Origin: Clostridia bacterium
GTDB lineage: Bacteria; Bacillota_A; Clostridia; Christensenellales; Aristaeellaceae
Assembly (NCBI GenBank): GCA_017399225.1
Contig: JAFQEB010000027.1
Location: 1-35,092 of the forward strand
Direction: 5' to 3'
Length of the DNA stretch: 35,092 bases
Both the position numbers and the translations under genes were made by a program. Positions 1-8,091 of this stretch are shown here, piece by piece (position 1 is the stretch's first letter; each line of letters begins with the position of its first letter). The notes beneath the pieces are model-generated. The model was not told the DNA's origin. It saw only the letters and a program-made list of their open reading frames with translations, and made no database searches.

Positions 1-7
1 AAGGAAG

Positions 8-90
8 CTTTTCCTAACGGAAAAGCGCGAAAATCGCCGCGCATGTCGCCGATTTTCGATCTAAAGTCGAAGGGCTTGCGAGCCCTCCGA
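8..90. repeat. Three consecutive stem-loops at left edge
   Basis: Three perfect or near-perfect inverted repeats follow one another: 8-14 with 19-25 (7 bp, loop TAAC), 28-36 with 50-58 (9 bp, CGAAAATCG/CGATTTTCG), and 67-76 with 81-90 (10 bp with one mismatch, loop TGCG). No open reading frame with a ribosome site covers them. They lie just before a terminator, so they may be the 3' untranslated region of a gene outside the window or part of an intergenic palindromic repeat. No second copy is visible here. Confidence 0.4.
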
Positions 91-117
91 CGCCTCCCTG
101 GGTTTGTTGACAGTCTG

Positions 118-152
118 AACTCCTCATGACAGTTGGTCATGCGGAGTTTTTT
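118..152 (+). terminator. Rho-independent terminator of a gene left of the window
   Basis: AACTCCTCATGAC (118-130) pairs with GTCATGCGGAGTT (136-148) with one mismatch around loop AGTTG, followed by four more T. The T-tract is on the plus strand only, so it ends a rightward transcript entering from outside the window and does not serve the leftward gene at 203-970. Confidence 0.75.
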
Positions 153-202
153 CGTACCGACTTCCGGAAGGCTTCCTGTGCCTTCTTCCAGCAGGGCAGC
201 GG

Positions 203-970
203 TTATCGTTTTCCATTCGTCCCCGGGCGGAGCTTGCGGCAGTACTGGGTGCAGAGCTTGTCCGTGCAGGAAGCACAGCTCAGGGCAGCGTTGGCCCCCT
301 CCCAGAAGCGCTCCGGGTGGAAGTACACTGCCAGCTCCCACACCAGCAGGGCCACGATGCTCATCCCCAGCAGGCTCCAGCAGTAGAAGCTGGGCACAAA
401 CAGCAGGGGCGAGAACATCATCAGGTGATCCCAGTTGAAGATGCGGCAGGTGGTGCAGCAGCGGTTCTTCATGATCAGCCGGAAGGGGCACCAGATCAGC
501 ACGCAGATCAGGTCGCAAACGTAGAAGATGAGCGTCGTCATGAACAGCGCGGTATCCGTCATGATCTTCAGGTACGCCAGCAGGCCGATCACAGCGATCA
601 GCGCCGTCCAGAGGATCAGCACCCACAGCGCCGAGCGGGAGGTATCCACGATGTACTTCTTCAGCTTCTCCGTGCTGAAGACCTCCCGGATGGGCTGGAA
701 GCGCATCTTCCACAGCTTCTGGGAGCCAAGGGAGATATGCGCCCGGATCGGCAGCAGCTGGGCGATCATATCGATGACCCAGATGATCCACAGCACATGC
801 AGCCAGGTGAAGCCGTCAAAGAAGTTCATCCCTCGGATGGGCTCCAGCAGTGCCGGATCGAAAATGCAGATCAGCACCCCCGCCAGCAGCACGCCCAGCC
901 GGCCCAGCAGCCGCAGGGTATACCGCTTGCGCATGGCAGACATATCGGTAAAAATCGAAAACAGGTACAT
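203..970 (-). CDS. Cysteine-rich multi-pass membrane protein, function unknown
   Basis: This 255-residue protein has about five hydrophobic segments (around residues 22-40, 53-73, 114-134, 140-160 and 184-206) and is an integral membrane protein. It carries two cysteine clusters, CCTTC in the middle (residues about 170-174) and CASCTDKLCTQYC in the hydrophilic C-terminal tail, which could bind zinc or another metal or form disulfides. The ATG at 970 follows a CAGGAGC ribosome site. It starts 18 bases after the stop of the patatin-like gene, so the two are almost certainly co-transcribed from the promoter at 1873-1901 and may act together on membrane lipids. I do not recognise the family, and no terminator is visible downstream on this strand. 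The coding call is firm; the function is unknown. Confidence 0.85.
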   Translation of the reverse strand: MYLFSIFTDMSAMRKRYTLRLLGRLGVLLAGVLICIFDPALLEPIRGMNFFDGFTWLHVLWIIWVIDMIAQLLPIRAHISLGSQKLWKMRFQPIREVFSTEKLKKYIVDTSRSALWVLILWTALIAVIGLLAYLKIMTDTALFMTTLIFYVCDLICVLIWCPFRLIMKNRCCTTCRIFNWDHLMMFSPLLFVPSFYCWSLLGMSIVALLVWELAVYFHPERFWEGANAALSCASCTDKLCTQYCRKLRPGTNGKR

Positions 971-988
971 AGGCTTATCGCTCCTGCT

Positions 989-1837
989 TTATTCTCTGGC
1001 AAACCACTGCAGCATTCGGGGAAGCGCGGCCTCCGCATCGGCGCAGCCCTGGTCGTAGACCTGCTGCACCTTCTCCGGGTCGCTTTCCAGGCGGCCGATC
1101 TCAAGGGGCCGGGAGGGCCGGATCACAAAGGCGCCGCCCTCCTTTTCCAGCTGCGCCACCCGCTCTGCCTGGGCGTTGTACATGACGTGGCGGTTTTCCA
1201 GCGCCCGCACAAAGGCCGGGTATATGCGGTAAACCAGCCGGGCCAGCGCCGTCATCTCCGGGGATTTGCGGTAGCCCGCATCCCGGGTGAGCACCACGAC
1301 GCTGCGGTCATAACCCATGCGGCGGAAGGCCTCCACCGGTATGGAATCCGTACAGCCGCCGTCCAGATACTTTTTCCCGTCCAGCGGCACAATGCGGGAG
1401 AAATACGGCAGGGACGCCGACGCCCGCAGGTATTCGATCTGCCCGCGCATATCCCTCAGGCGGATGTACTCCGGCTGCCCCGTTTCCACATTGGTGCACA
1501 CCGCATAATAGGGGGTCGGATTCTTCTCAAATGCGGCGTGGTCATACACGTCCAGCTTGTCCGGCAGCTCATGGTAGCAGAACTCCGCCCCGACGATATC
1601 GCCGGTCTTCAGCCAGCTGCGGATGGACATGAAGCGCGGATCGGACACATATTTGCGGTAATACCGGATGCTGCGGCCCTGCTGCCCGGACAGGTACGAG
1701 CAGGCATGGATGGCCCCGGCAGAGACGCCGATCACGCCGTCAAAGGTGATCCCATGGGCCATGAAGACGTCCAGCACGCCCGCGGTATAGATCCCTCGCA
1801 CGCCGCCGCCCTCCAGCACCAGCCCGATTTTTGCCAT
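989..1837 (-). CDS. Patatin-like phospholipase (RssA/YlfA-like)
   Basis: This 282-residue cytosolic or membrane-associated serine lipid acyl hydrolase has all patatin landmarks: the glycine-rich oxyanion loop GGGVRG at residues 10-15, the nucleophile elbow GVSAG with Ser39, and the DGG motif with Asp159 completing the Ser-Asp dyad. The family cleaves acyl groups from phospholipids or lysophospholipids; the substrate here is unknown. I place the start at the ATG at 1837 because AAAGGCGG lies at a suitable distance upstream. An upstream TTG at 1858 would put the ribosome site inside the gene. It is the first gene of a two-gene operon with the cysteine-rich membrane protein, behind a near-consensus promoter. 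Length and motifs are typical of bacterial patatins. Confidence 0.93.
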   Translation of the reverse strand: MAKIGLVLEGGGVRGIYTAGVLDVFMAHGITFDGVIGVSAGAIHACSYLSGQQGRSIRYYRKYVSDPRFMSIRSWLKTGDIVGAEFCYHELPDKLDVYDHAAFEKNPTPYYAVCTNVETGQPEYIRLRDMRGQIEYLRASASLPYFSRIVPLDGKKYLDGGCTDSIPVEAFRRMGYDRSVVVLTRDAGYRKSPEMTALARLVYRIYPAFVRALENRHVMYNAQAERVAQLEKEGGAFVIRPSRPLEIGRLESDPEKVQQVYDQGCADAEAALPRMLQWFARE

Positions 1838-1872
1838 CGCCGCCGCACCGCCTTTCAAATCGCAACTTTTTT

Positions 1873-1901
1873 ATTATACCGGTTTTGTCGGCTTCCGTCA
1901 A
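1873..1901 (-). promoter_or_regulatory. SigA promoter of the patatin operon with ACCGGT site
   Basis: On the minus strand TTGACG (1896-1901) is separated by 17 bases from TATAAT (1873-1878). The spacer ends in AAAACCGG directly before the -10 box, the same arrangement as in the DUF1836 promoter at 30046-30074. The transcript would begin about 30 bases before the ATG at 1837. Confidence 0.8.
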
Positions 1902-2040
1902 TCTTTGCAGTCAGGGCAATGCCAGCGCCCCTGAGGCCCCGCCCGGCAAAACCTGCACGGAATTGAAGAATATGCAGGAATCCCGGCGGAGAACGGCGAA
2001 TAAGACCCTGAACACTTATCGTGATTGGAGGAGTATTCCC

Positions 2041-2787
2041 ATGGGTAAGATCAATCCCCGCGCCACACAGGCACGCAACCGGAAGGCCGTGGCCACCCGA
2101 AAGGCAGCAGAGGAGGCGCAGCGCAAGGCCTGGTGGGACGCCAATGGCAAGAAGCTGCTGATCGCCGCCATCGCCGCTGTTGTTATCCTGGCCGCAGTCA
2201 TCATCGGCGTGAACATCAGCAGGGAAAACGCCCTGCCCAAGGAGATCGGCAGCATCGCCGAGATCCAGGACAACTGGCTCGTTATCGATGTGGATCCCAA
2301 GGTCGGCAAGCGTTATCACCATCCCGCTAACTTCGATATCCCCCAGGGCTATTCCAAGGCGGAATTCACCAAGTACAACGACGGCGTTGCCCGTGATTTC
2401 TACCTCCAGGCCGACGATGAAAACGCCGCAGTCCCCACCATCTATGTGGATGCGGCCGCCAGCCTGACGGCCTCTGAGTACATCCAGCGCCTGCTGGACA
2501 CCAACGTGGGCACCCTGAGTGAAAACACCACCACCCAGGCGGGCGAGCCCTTCCGGGCCACCATCGCCGGCAAGCAGGCCGAGTGCCTCTACATGGTCTA
2601 CACCGTCGGCACGGGCGAGGACGCCCAGGCCTTTGGCTGCCTGTTCACCGGCTTTGACGCCCCCAGCAACGTGAGTGTGCTGGCGACTGTGAACGGCGCC
2701 TACGCAACCCCTGACACCGTGCAGTCCGTGGAAGCCCTGCTGGCCGAGGCCGAGACCCTGCTGGCCGGACTGACCATCGTGGAATAA
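2041..2787 (+). CDS. Single-pass membrane protein with extracytoplasmic domain, unknown
   Basis: This 248-residue protein has a basic, Ala/Arg/Lys-rich N-terminal cytoplasmic region (residues 1-38), one strong transmembrane helix (about 39-60), and an acidic extracytoplasmic domain of about 185 residues rich in Ala, Thr and Asp. The topology (positive inside, domain outside) resembles membrane-tethered proteins of unknown function in Clostridia. The ATG at 2041 follows GGAGGAG at good spacing. An in-frame extension upstream to 1831 exists but overlaps the patatin promoter and lacks a ribosome site. It is transcribed alone, divergently from the patatin operon, and is closed by a strong terminator at 2819. 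I do not recognise the extracytoplasmic domain. Confidence 0.88.
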   Translation: MGKINPRATQARNRKAVATRKAAEEAQRKAWWDANGKKLLIAAIAAVVILAAVIIGVNISRENALPKEIGSIAEIQDNWLVIDVDPKVGKRYHHPANFDIPQGYSKAEFTKYNDGVARDFYLQADDENAAVPTIYVDAAASLTASEYIQRLLDTNVGTLSENTTTQAGEPFRATIAGKQAECLYMVYTVGTGEDAQAFGCLFTGFDAPSNVSVLATVNGAYATPDTVQSVEALLAEAETLLAGLTIVE

Positions 2788-2818
2788 GCGCCGAAGAAGC
2801 TTCCGGCAAAACAATATT

Positions 2819-2850
2819 GGCTGTGTCAGCTTGGCTGGCACAGCCCTTTT
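2819..2850 (+). terminator. Rho-independent terminator after the membrane protein gene
   Basis: GGCTGTGTCAGC (2819-2830) pairs with GCTGGCACAGCC (2834-2845) around a TTG loop (12 bp with one G-T pair), followed by CTTTT. It lies 21 bases before the end of the convergent AraC-type gene. Confidence 0.85.
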
Positions 2851-2870
2851 GCTGCGGCAATGTGCGCGCG

Positions 2871-3743
2871 TCAGCTCTCCCCTTCTGCGCCGTCGCCGCT
2901 GGATCTCCGCAGGCTCTCCCTTTTCCGGAACTCGGAGGGAGACATGCCGTAGCGTCGCTTGAAGCGCAGATAAAAGGTCTGCCGGTTTGCAAAGCCGATC
3001 ATGTTGTCGATCTCGTTGATCGGGATGCCGGGCTGGGCCAGCAGCTCCTCCGCAGCCGCCAGGCGGCAGGCCGTTACGCTCTCCCACAGGGTTTTTCCGG
3101 TGGCCTTTTTGTAGATGCGCTCCAGATAGGTCGCATTCAACCCGATATGCTCTGCAATCTGCTCGTTGTTCCGGATCAGGTAGAAGGCTTCCTTGATGTA
3201 ATTCTGCGCCTTGTCCACATAGTACTGCACAGAGGATTGCTCCGTCTGCGGCAGCCTTGCGATCTCCGCCAGCAGATGATAGCCCAGGCTGTTGAGATAG
3301 AACGCATCCCGCTGCGCGTCATATTCGCGGGCCATGCGCAGCACATCCCCCTGCAGGGCCCGGGCGTCTGGGAAGACCAGCGCCCCGTCCAGCGCCCGGA
3401 ACAGGCGGCAGATCTCCGGCGAATGTGCCAGCAGCTCCTGCAGGCGGGGCATCGCCGCCGGGGCTGCATCTCCCGCAAAGGAAAGGGACATCCCCATCAC
3501 CGTGCAGGGATGCTCATGGTTGAAGGTGATCTTGTGCGGCACGGAGGAATCCAGCAGGATCAGGTTTCGCTTTGTCAGATGAAAGGGCACGCCGCCGATC
3601 TCATAGGTGCAGCTGCCCTCGGCAATATAGTTGCATTCCGCCAGCCCGTGGCGGTGGACGTCCATGGTATAATATTTCCAGTTACCGTTGATGTAGGCCA
3701 TATCCACATACAGGGGAAGGTTGGGCAGATGCTCAATGTTCAA
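2871..3743 (-). CDS. AraC-family transcriptional regulator
   Basis: This is a 290-residue sugar-responsive-type activator. The N-terminal part (about residues 15-90, with HRHG and Gly-rich strands) looks like the cupin effector-binding domain. The C-terminal 100 residues hold the two helix-turn-helix motifs, the second ending in the family signature around IGFANRQTFYLRFKRRYG followed by SPSEFR. The start is taken as the TTG at 3743 because AAAGGAGG sits 7 bases upstream; the longer frame to 3797 lacks such a site and would run over the promoter. It is divergent from the GH36 alpha-galactosidase, the usual arrangement for an AraC regulator that activates an alpha-galactoside gene, so it is the probable regulator of that gene. 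The inducer is inferred only. Confidence 0.92.
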   Translation of the reverse strand: MNIEHLPNLPLYVDMAYINGNWKYYTMDVHRHGLAECNYIAEGSCTYEIGGVPFHLTKRNLILLDSSVPHKITFNHEHPCTVMGMSLSFAGDAAPAAMPRLQELLAHSPEICRLFRALDGALVFPDARALQGDVLRMAREYDAQRDAFYLNSLGYHLLAEIARLPQTEQSSVQYYVDKAQNYIKEAFYLIRNNEQIAEHIGLNATYLERIYKKATGKTLWESVTACRLAAAEELLAQPGIPINEIDNMIGFANRQTFYLRFKRRYGMSPSEFRKRESLRRSSGDGAEGES

Positions 3744-3764
3744 GGCGATTCCTCCTTTCAGCCC

Positions 3765-3793
3765 ATCATAGCACAGGATGTTAAAAATAACAA
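3765..3793 (-). promoter_or_regulatory. Promoter of the AraC-type regulator
   Basis: Minus strand TTGTTA (3788-3793), 17-base spacer, TATGAT (3765-3770) preceded by TGC (extended -10). It drives the regulator starting at 3743 from a short leader containing the AAAGGAGG ribosome site. Confidence 0.65.
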
Positions 3794-3848
3794 CCACGCA
3801 TTTTGAAACAAGTTGCTGTAAGGTATGGAAAAACCCTCCTGCTTCCGG

Positions 3849-3854
3849 TAGAAT
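3849..3854 (+). promoter_or_regulatory. Possible -10 box of the alpha-galactosidase promoter
   Basis: TAGAAT lies 65 bases before the GH36 ATG. No recognisable -35 box is found 16-18 bases upstream, which fits an activator-dependent promoter such as one controlled by the divergent AraC protein. The assignment is tentative. Confidence 0.35.
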
Positions 3855-3918
3855 AGAAACGACAGCAGGCTTTCAGGCCATCAGCGTACAAACCGAACAA
3901 CAGAACAGGAGTGAGCAT

Positions 3919-6108
3919 ATGGCAATCCGTTATAACGAAAGCAGCCGGAGCTTCCAGCTGGACACCCGGGCGGCGTCCTACGTCATCGGCGTAGTGGATG
4001 CAGAGGGCTTCGTGGGCCACGCCTACTTCGGCAAGAAGCTGGGCGAGGACGACGTGACCTATCTGATGCGCACCGGCGAGGGCCCCTTCACCCCGGAAAC
4101 CAACGCCCGTGACAGGCTCTCCTTCCTGGACAGCTTCCCCATGGAATACCCCACCGGGGGCATCGGCGATTTCCGTGAGAGCGCCATCGTGGTCAGGAGC
4201 AGCGGCGGCCATCGCGCCCTGCAGCTGACGCTGGACAGCTACAGCATCTTCCAGGGCAAAAAGCCCCTGGAAGGCCTGCCCGCCACCTGGGGCAGCGAGG
4301 AGGATACCCAGACCCTGGAGCTGACGCTCAGCGACAAGGTGCTGAAGGTAAAGGCTGTGCTTTCCTACAGCATCTTCGAGGGCATCGACGCCGTGGTCCG
4401 CAGCGTCCGGCTGGTGAACGAGGGCGATGCGCCGGTGTTCATCGAGCGGATCATGTCTGCCTCCATGGATATGGACAACAAGGAATACGACAAGATCCTG
4501 CTCACCGGCTCCTGGGCGCGGGAGCGCTATATCAACCGCACGCCGGTGAACTACGGCATTCAGGGCATGTCCTCCGTGCGCGGCGAGGAGGGCCACCAGA
4601 CCCACCCCTTCATGGCGCTGCTGGACAGGACGGCCACCGAGGACGCCGGCGAGGTCTACGGCCTCAACCTGGTCTATTCCGGCAACTTCCTGACGCTGGC
4701 AGACCGCAATCAGTTCGACGCCGTGCGCGTGATGACCGGCATCAACCCAGAGGGCTTCTGCTGGAAGCTGGAGCCCGGCGAGAGCTTCCAGGCGCCGGAG
4801 GCGGTGCTGGTCTATTCCGCCGAGGGCCTCAACGGCATGAGCCACGCCTTCCACGATCTGTACCGGCAGCACCTCATCCGCGGCCAGTACCGTGACAGGA
4901 AACGCCCCATCCTCATCAACAACTGGGAGGCCACCTATTTCAACTTCAACACCGAAAAGCTGCTGGACATCGCCCGCCAGGCCTCTCAGCTGGGCATCGA
5001 AATGCTGGTGATGGACGACGGCTGGTTCGGCAACCGCTTTGATGATAACCGCGCCCTGGGCGACTGGTTCGTCAACGAAGAAAAGCTCCCCGGCGGATTG
5101 AAGTACCTGGTGGACGAGGTCAACAAGCTGGGCATGAAGTTCGGCATCTGGGTGGAGCCGGAGATGATCAGCCCCGATTCCGACCTCTACCGCGCGCATC
5201 CCGACTGGGCCATCCAGGTGCCCGGCAGGACAGCCGGCCTTGCCCGCAACCAGTATGTGCTGGACATGTCCCGGACGGAGATCCAGGATTACGTCTTTGA
5301 CATGATCGCCAAGGTGCTGCGCAGCGCCAACATCGAGTATGTGAAGTGGGATATGAACCGTCCCCTGTGCGATATCGGCAGCTTCGCCCTCTCTGCGGAG
5401 CAGCAGGGCGAGGTGTACCACCGCTATGTGCTGGGCATGTACCGCCTGCAGGAGCGGCTGGTCACCGAGTTCCCCCACATCCTGCTGGAGAACTGCTCCG
5501 GCGGCGGCGCGCGCTTTGACGCGGGTATGCTCTATTACAGCCCGCAGATCTGGTGCTCCGATGACACCGACGCCATCGAGCGCCTGACCATCCAGGAGGG
5601 CACTGCGCTGATCTATCCCCTTTCCGCCATGGGCGCCCACGTCAGCGACTGCCCCAACCACACCGTCGGCCGCAGCACCCCCTTTGAGACCCGCGGCTAT
5701 GTGGCCCTCGCCGGCACCTTCGGCTATGAGCTGGACGTGACGAAGATCCCTGAACGCGACCGCAACATGATCCCCGATCAGGTCGCCATGTACCACAAGT
5801 ACAACGATCTGGTGCGCACCGGCGATTACTACCGCGTCGCCTCCTACCAGCAGAACCGGATGTACGACTGCTGGATGGTGGTCGCCAAGGATCGCACCGA
5901 GGCGCTGGTGACCTTCATTCAGGTGATGGGCCGGCCCAACGCCCATTCCCGCCGCGTCCTCCTCAAGGGCCTCTGTCCCGACAAGCAGTACCGCATCGAG
6001 GGCGAGGAGCGCACCTATCTGGGCAGCACCCTCATGCAGGCCGGCATCCTGGTGGGCAACCTCTGGGGCGACTACAAGGGCAAGCTGATCCACATCGTAG
6101 AAGCATAA
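3919..6108 (+). CDS. GH36 alpha-galactosidase (AgaA/RafA type)
   Basis: This 729-residue cytoplasmic enzyme (no signal peptide) hydrolyses terminal alpha-1,6-galactose from raffinose-family sugars or galactomanno-oligosaccharides. The N-terminal beta-sandwich (to about residue 325) precedes a TIM barrel opening at WEATYFNF (about 336) with VMDDGWFG. The nucleophile is Asp478 in KWDMNR and the acid/base Asp548 in WCSDDTD. From memory, both positions and the total length equal those of Geobacillus stearothermophilus AgaA, a tetrameric GH36 enzyme. The ATG at 3919 has AGGAGTG upstream; the longer frame from 3778 covers the promoter region. It is transcribed alone, divergent from an AraC regulator, and could finish degradation of galactosylated oligosaccharides imported by the GH26 locus, which is a functional inference. 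Confidence 0.96.
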   Translation: MAIRYNESSRSFQLDTRAASYVIGVVDAEGFVGHAYFGKKLGEDDVTYLMRTGEGPFTPETNARDRLSFLDSFPMEYPTGGIGDFRESAIVVRSSGGHRALQLTLDSYSIFQGKKPLEGLPATWGSEEDTQTLELTLSDKVLKVKAVLSYSIFEGIDAVVRSVRLVNEGDAPVFIERIMSASMDMDNKEYDKILLTGSWARERYINRTPVNYGIQGMSSVRGEEGHQTHPFMALLDRTATEDAGEVYGLNLVYSGNFLTLADRNQFDAVRVMTGINPEGFCWKLEPGESFQAPEAVLVYSAEGLNGMSHAFHDLYRQHLIRGQYRDRKRPILINNWEATYFNFNTEKLLDIARQASQLGIEMLVMDDGWFGNRFDDNRALGDWFVNEEKLPGGLKYLVDEVNKLGMKFGIWVEPEMISPDSDLYRAHPDWAIQVPGRTAGLARNQYVLDMSRTEIQDYVFDMIAKVLRSANIEYVKWDMNRPLCDIGSFALSAEQQGEVYHRYVLGMYRLQERLVTEFPHILLENCSGGGARFDAGMLYYSPQIWCSDDTDAIERLTIQEGTALIYPLSAMGAHVSDCPNHTVGRSTPFETRGYVALAGTFGYELDVTKIPERDRNMIPDQVAMYHKYNDLVRTGDYYRVASYQQNRMYDCWMVVAKDRTEALVTFIQVMGRPNAHSRRVLLKGLCPDKQYRIEGEERTYLGSTLMQAGILVGNLWGDYKGKLIHIVEA

Positions 6109-6172
6109 GCAAACCGCCGCATCCGTCCATATGACGGGAGAACTCTTAAGGAACAATTTATCCAACAACGAG

Positions 6173-6208
6173 CAAACGAGCATCCGTGTTTGGATGCTCG
6201 TTTGTTTA
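6173..6208 (+). terminator. Rho-independent terminator after alpha-galactosidase
   Basis: CAAACGAGCATCC (6173-6185) and GGATGCTCGTTTG (6192-6204) form a perfect 13-bp stem around GTGTTT, followed by TTTA. It lies 65 bases after the GH36 stop. Confidence 0.9.
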
Positions 6209-6308
6209 TGTGGCCCTGAAACGCAATGCACCGGAATGGTGCGTATAATTGCACCCTCCTGATGGAACAAGAATCTGTTTTCGTCTGCTCAGCAAATTGG
6301 GGGTTGCG

Positions 6309-6738
6309 GAATTAGAATTCTTTGGAGGTAGTCCGTACAGCGGCTTGTGCGTGCTCCCTCAGTCGCCTTACGGCGACAGCTCCCTCGAGAGGGAGCCTTT
6401 TGGCTGCATTAAGCCGCAGCTATCAAAGGAAAGTACAGCGAACATACCACCAGCCCCCAGCGGCTGCAGTACAGCCCGCAAGGGAACTGTTGCGGCGAAT
6501 TTGCAGAGGTTTGCTTCCGCGTTAGCGGGAATTCAGAGCAAACCTCTGCAACCCGAGCCGCCCAGCACCGCAGCCGCAAAACAGACAACTCATAGGGAAG
6601 AGAGGGGGGACCGGGGGGAAAGCACCATTTTGCTTTCCCCCCGGCGGCTTTGCGCCGCTTTCGACGCGCGAAAGCGGCCACCTGCAGCAAAACAATCCAG
6701 CCTTGCAGGGAAAAAGAACCTCCACAAATTCAAGTTTA
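6309..6738. repeat. MITE-like structured intergenic repeat, copy A
   Basis: This 430-base non-coding element is bounded by an imperfect terminal inverted repeat: AATTAGAATTCTTTGGAGGT (from 6310) against the reverse complement of 6718-6738, which reads AAACTTGAATTTG-TGGAGGT. Inside are stacked palindromes: 6363-6368/6373-6378 (GTCGCC/GGCGAC), 6379-6386/6389-6396 (GCTCCCTC/GAGGGAGC), 6501-6515/6537-6551 (15 bp), 6611-6624/6631-6644 (14 bp) and 6654-6663/6669-6678 (10 bp). Positions 6349-6566 are strongly similar to 34801-35092. It holds no transposase and no open frame with a ribosome site, and no target duplication is obvious. The rest of the 6109-6871 gap holds only the GH36 terminator and about 130 bases of unassigned sequence. 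Confidence 0.75.
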
Positions 6739-6871
6739 TCGCTTCCATTCTATCATAGCAGTACCAGAAACACCAAGCCCTGGCAAGCTTGCTGTTTCGG
6801 TATTTCTTTGGTGCAAAGCGAAGGATAACTCCTTCCTTTCCGTCACTCCTGCTGGGATGCGGCGGCTTTGT

Positions 6872-8008
6872 TCACTCCGGCATATGCTCCGCATTGATCT
6901 GCGCGATCTCCCGGGCACGCCGGGGCGGCACGCAGTAGGGACATGCGTCCAGCTCGTCATAGGGCGCCATTTCCAGCTCGCCCCAGGTGAAGGCCGTCAT
7001 GGGCTCATAGCGATCCTTCACGCCGTAGCATGTGGGCGAATCGTGATAGTTCTCCCCGCCCTGGGGATTGTAGTACAGGGGCGTATCCACCGCAGGCTCC
7101 GGGATGCGCCGGCCCTGCCAGTCCTCCCAGATGACCATGCGGCTGTTGACCTGGCCGTCATAGAGCGCATTCCAGATCCAGCGCATGTTGATGCCCTTTT
7201 CCGTACGCTTGCGCTGGACGCGGATGCAGCCGTGGCTGGCCCGCTGGCCCAGGTACGGCTCGGTGTAGCCGTAATTATCGCCCCTTTCCTGCTTGATGTG
7301 GGGCACCTCATGGAGAAGATCGCCCGCGTTGTAGCGGATGCCGTAATTGCAGGTCAGGTTTTCCGACGGGAATGCGCCGGAGAGCGAATAGAGCAGGAAC
7401 TCCCCCGAGCGGGATTCGTTATAACCCTTCTCCTCCGTGCCATAGCCGGTGGAGACCGCCAGCACGTCCAGCAGCTTTCCCTCCTGGTAGATGTACAGGC
7501 GCTGGTCGAGCTTATCCACAACGAAGCCGTACTTCTGCTTGACCTGCACCTCCTTGAGCATGGAGGTCTTCACATAGCCGGTCAGCAGCGCATTCCAGGC
7601 GCGGGTGGGGCTGCCCTCAAAGGAGCTGGAGTAGCACTCGACCCGGCTCCAGCCGTTTTCCAGGTGCGCCAGCACATGCACGCCCTGGGAGCCCCTGGTG
7701 ATCTCGCCGATGGCCGCCGAATCCTCATCCGGGGCGGCGCGCAGCTTCACCTGGAGCCGTGTATCTCCCTCCAGCACCGTGATCGGCGCGGTCAGCATCG
7801 CCCATACCGCTTCCTCATCCATGGGATCCATGGGCGTCTCCCAGTAGCAGGCCGCCTTCCCGCAGCTTTCACAGCCAGGGGTAAAGGCCGTTTCCAGCGC
7901 CGCAGGCTCTGCCAGGCCACTCATATCCAGCTGCTCCGGGAAGCCCTCTGCCAGCGCCATGCCGCCCATACAGCAAACCGCCAGCCATAATGCCATGAGC
8001 CGTTTCAT
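6872..8008 (-). CDS. Secreted L,D-transpeptidase with SH3-like and Ada-like Cys domains
   Basis: This 378-residue exported cell-wall enzyme has a signal peptide (residues 1-21, ending ALAEG). Next comes a region with CESCGKAAC, then a bacterial SH3-like segment (about 80-150, ending GYVKTSML), then a YkuD catalytic domain (about 160-275) with SHGCIRV giving His259 and nucleophile Cys261. YkuD enzymes form 3-3 peptidoglycan crosslinks or attach proteins to peptidoglycan. The C-terminus holds a GENYH...C...CPYCVPP motif like the small Ada-type metal-binding module often appended to secreted Firmicutes proteins. I choose the ATG at 8008 because AAAGGGG is 9 bases upstream; the TTG at 8014 is too close. 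It lies after the XRE gene, separated by a terminator-like hairpin, and is probably transcribed alone. Confidence 0.92.
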   Translation of the reverse strand: MKRLMALWLAVCCMGGMALAEGFPEQLDMSGLAEPAALETAFTPGCESCGKAACYWETPMDPMDEEAVWAMLTAPITVLEGDTRLQVKLRAAPDEDSAAIGEITRGSQGVHVLAHLENGWSRVECYSSSFEGSPTRAWNALLTGYVKTSMLKEVQVKQKYGFVVDKLDQRLYIYQEGKLLDVLAVSTGYGTEEKGYNESRSGEFLLYSLSGAFPSENLTCNYGIRYNAGDLLHEVPHIKQERGDNYGYTEPYLGQRASHGCIRVQRKRTEKGINMRWIWNALYDGQVNSRMVIWEDWQGRRIPEPAVDTPLYYNPQGGENYHDSPTCYGVKDRYEPMTAFTWGELEMAPYDELDACPYCVPPRRAREIAQINAEHMPE

Positions 8009-8091
8009 CCGCAATCGCCCCTTTGGGAATATCTCTACTTATTAGACGCATGAGAGGGGGAAATTTATCCGCAGAGGAGAAATTTTCCCAC

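Noticed and set aside
107..135. TTGACA at 107-112 as a promoter
   Set aside because: No -10-like hexamer lies 16-18 bases downstream, and the sequence runs into a terminator hairpin.
317..1966. 549-codon plus-strand frame over the patatin operon
   Set aside because: Antisense to two well-supported genes with motifs and ribosome sites; the product is His/Gln-rich without features.
6209..6308. TATAAT at 6243-6248 as a promoter
   Set aside because: No acceptable -35 box is found at the proper spacing and no gene follows on that strand.
6249..6758. Open frame of 169 codons across repeat copy A, and 34606-35004 across copy B
   Set aside because: They lie over palindromic repeat sequence, have no ribosome site and low-complexity translation. 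The frames are by-products of the element.
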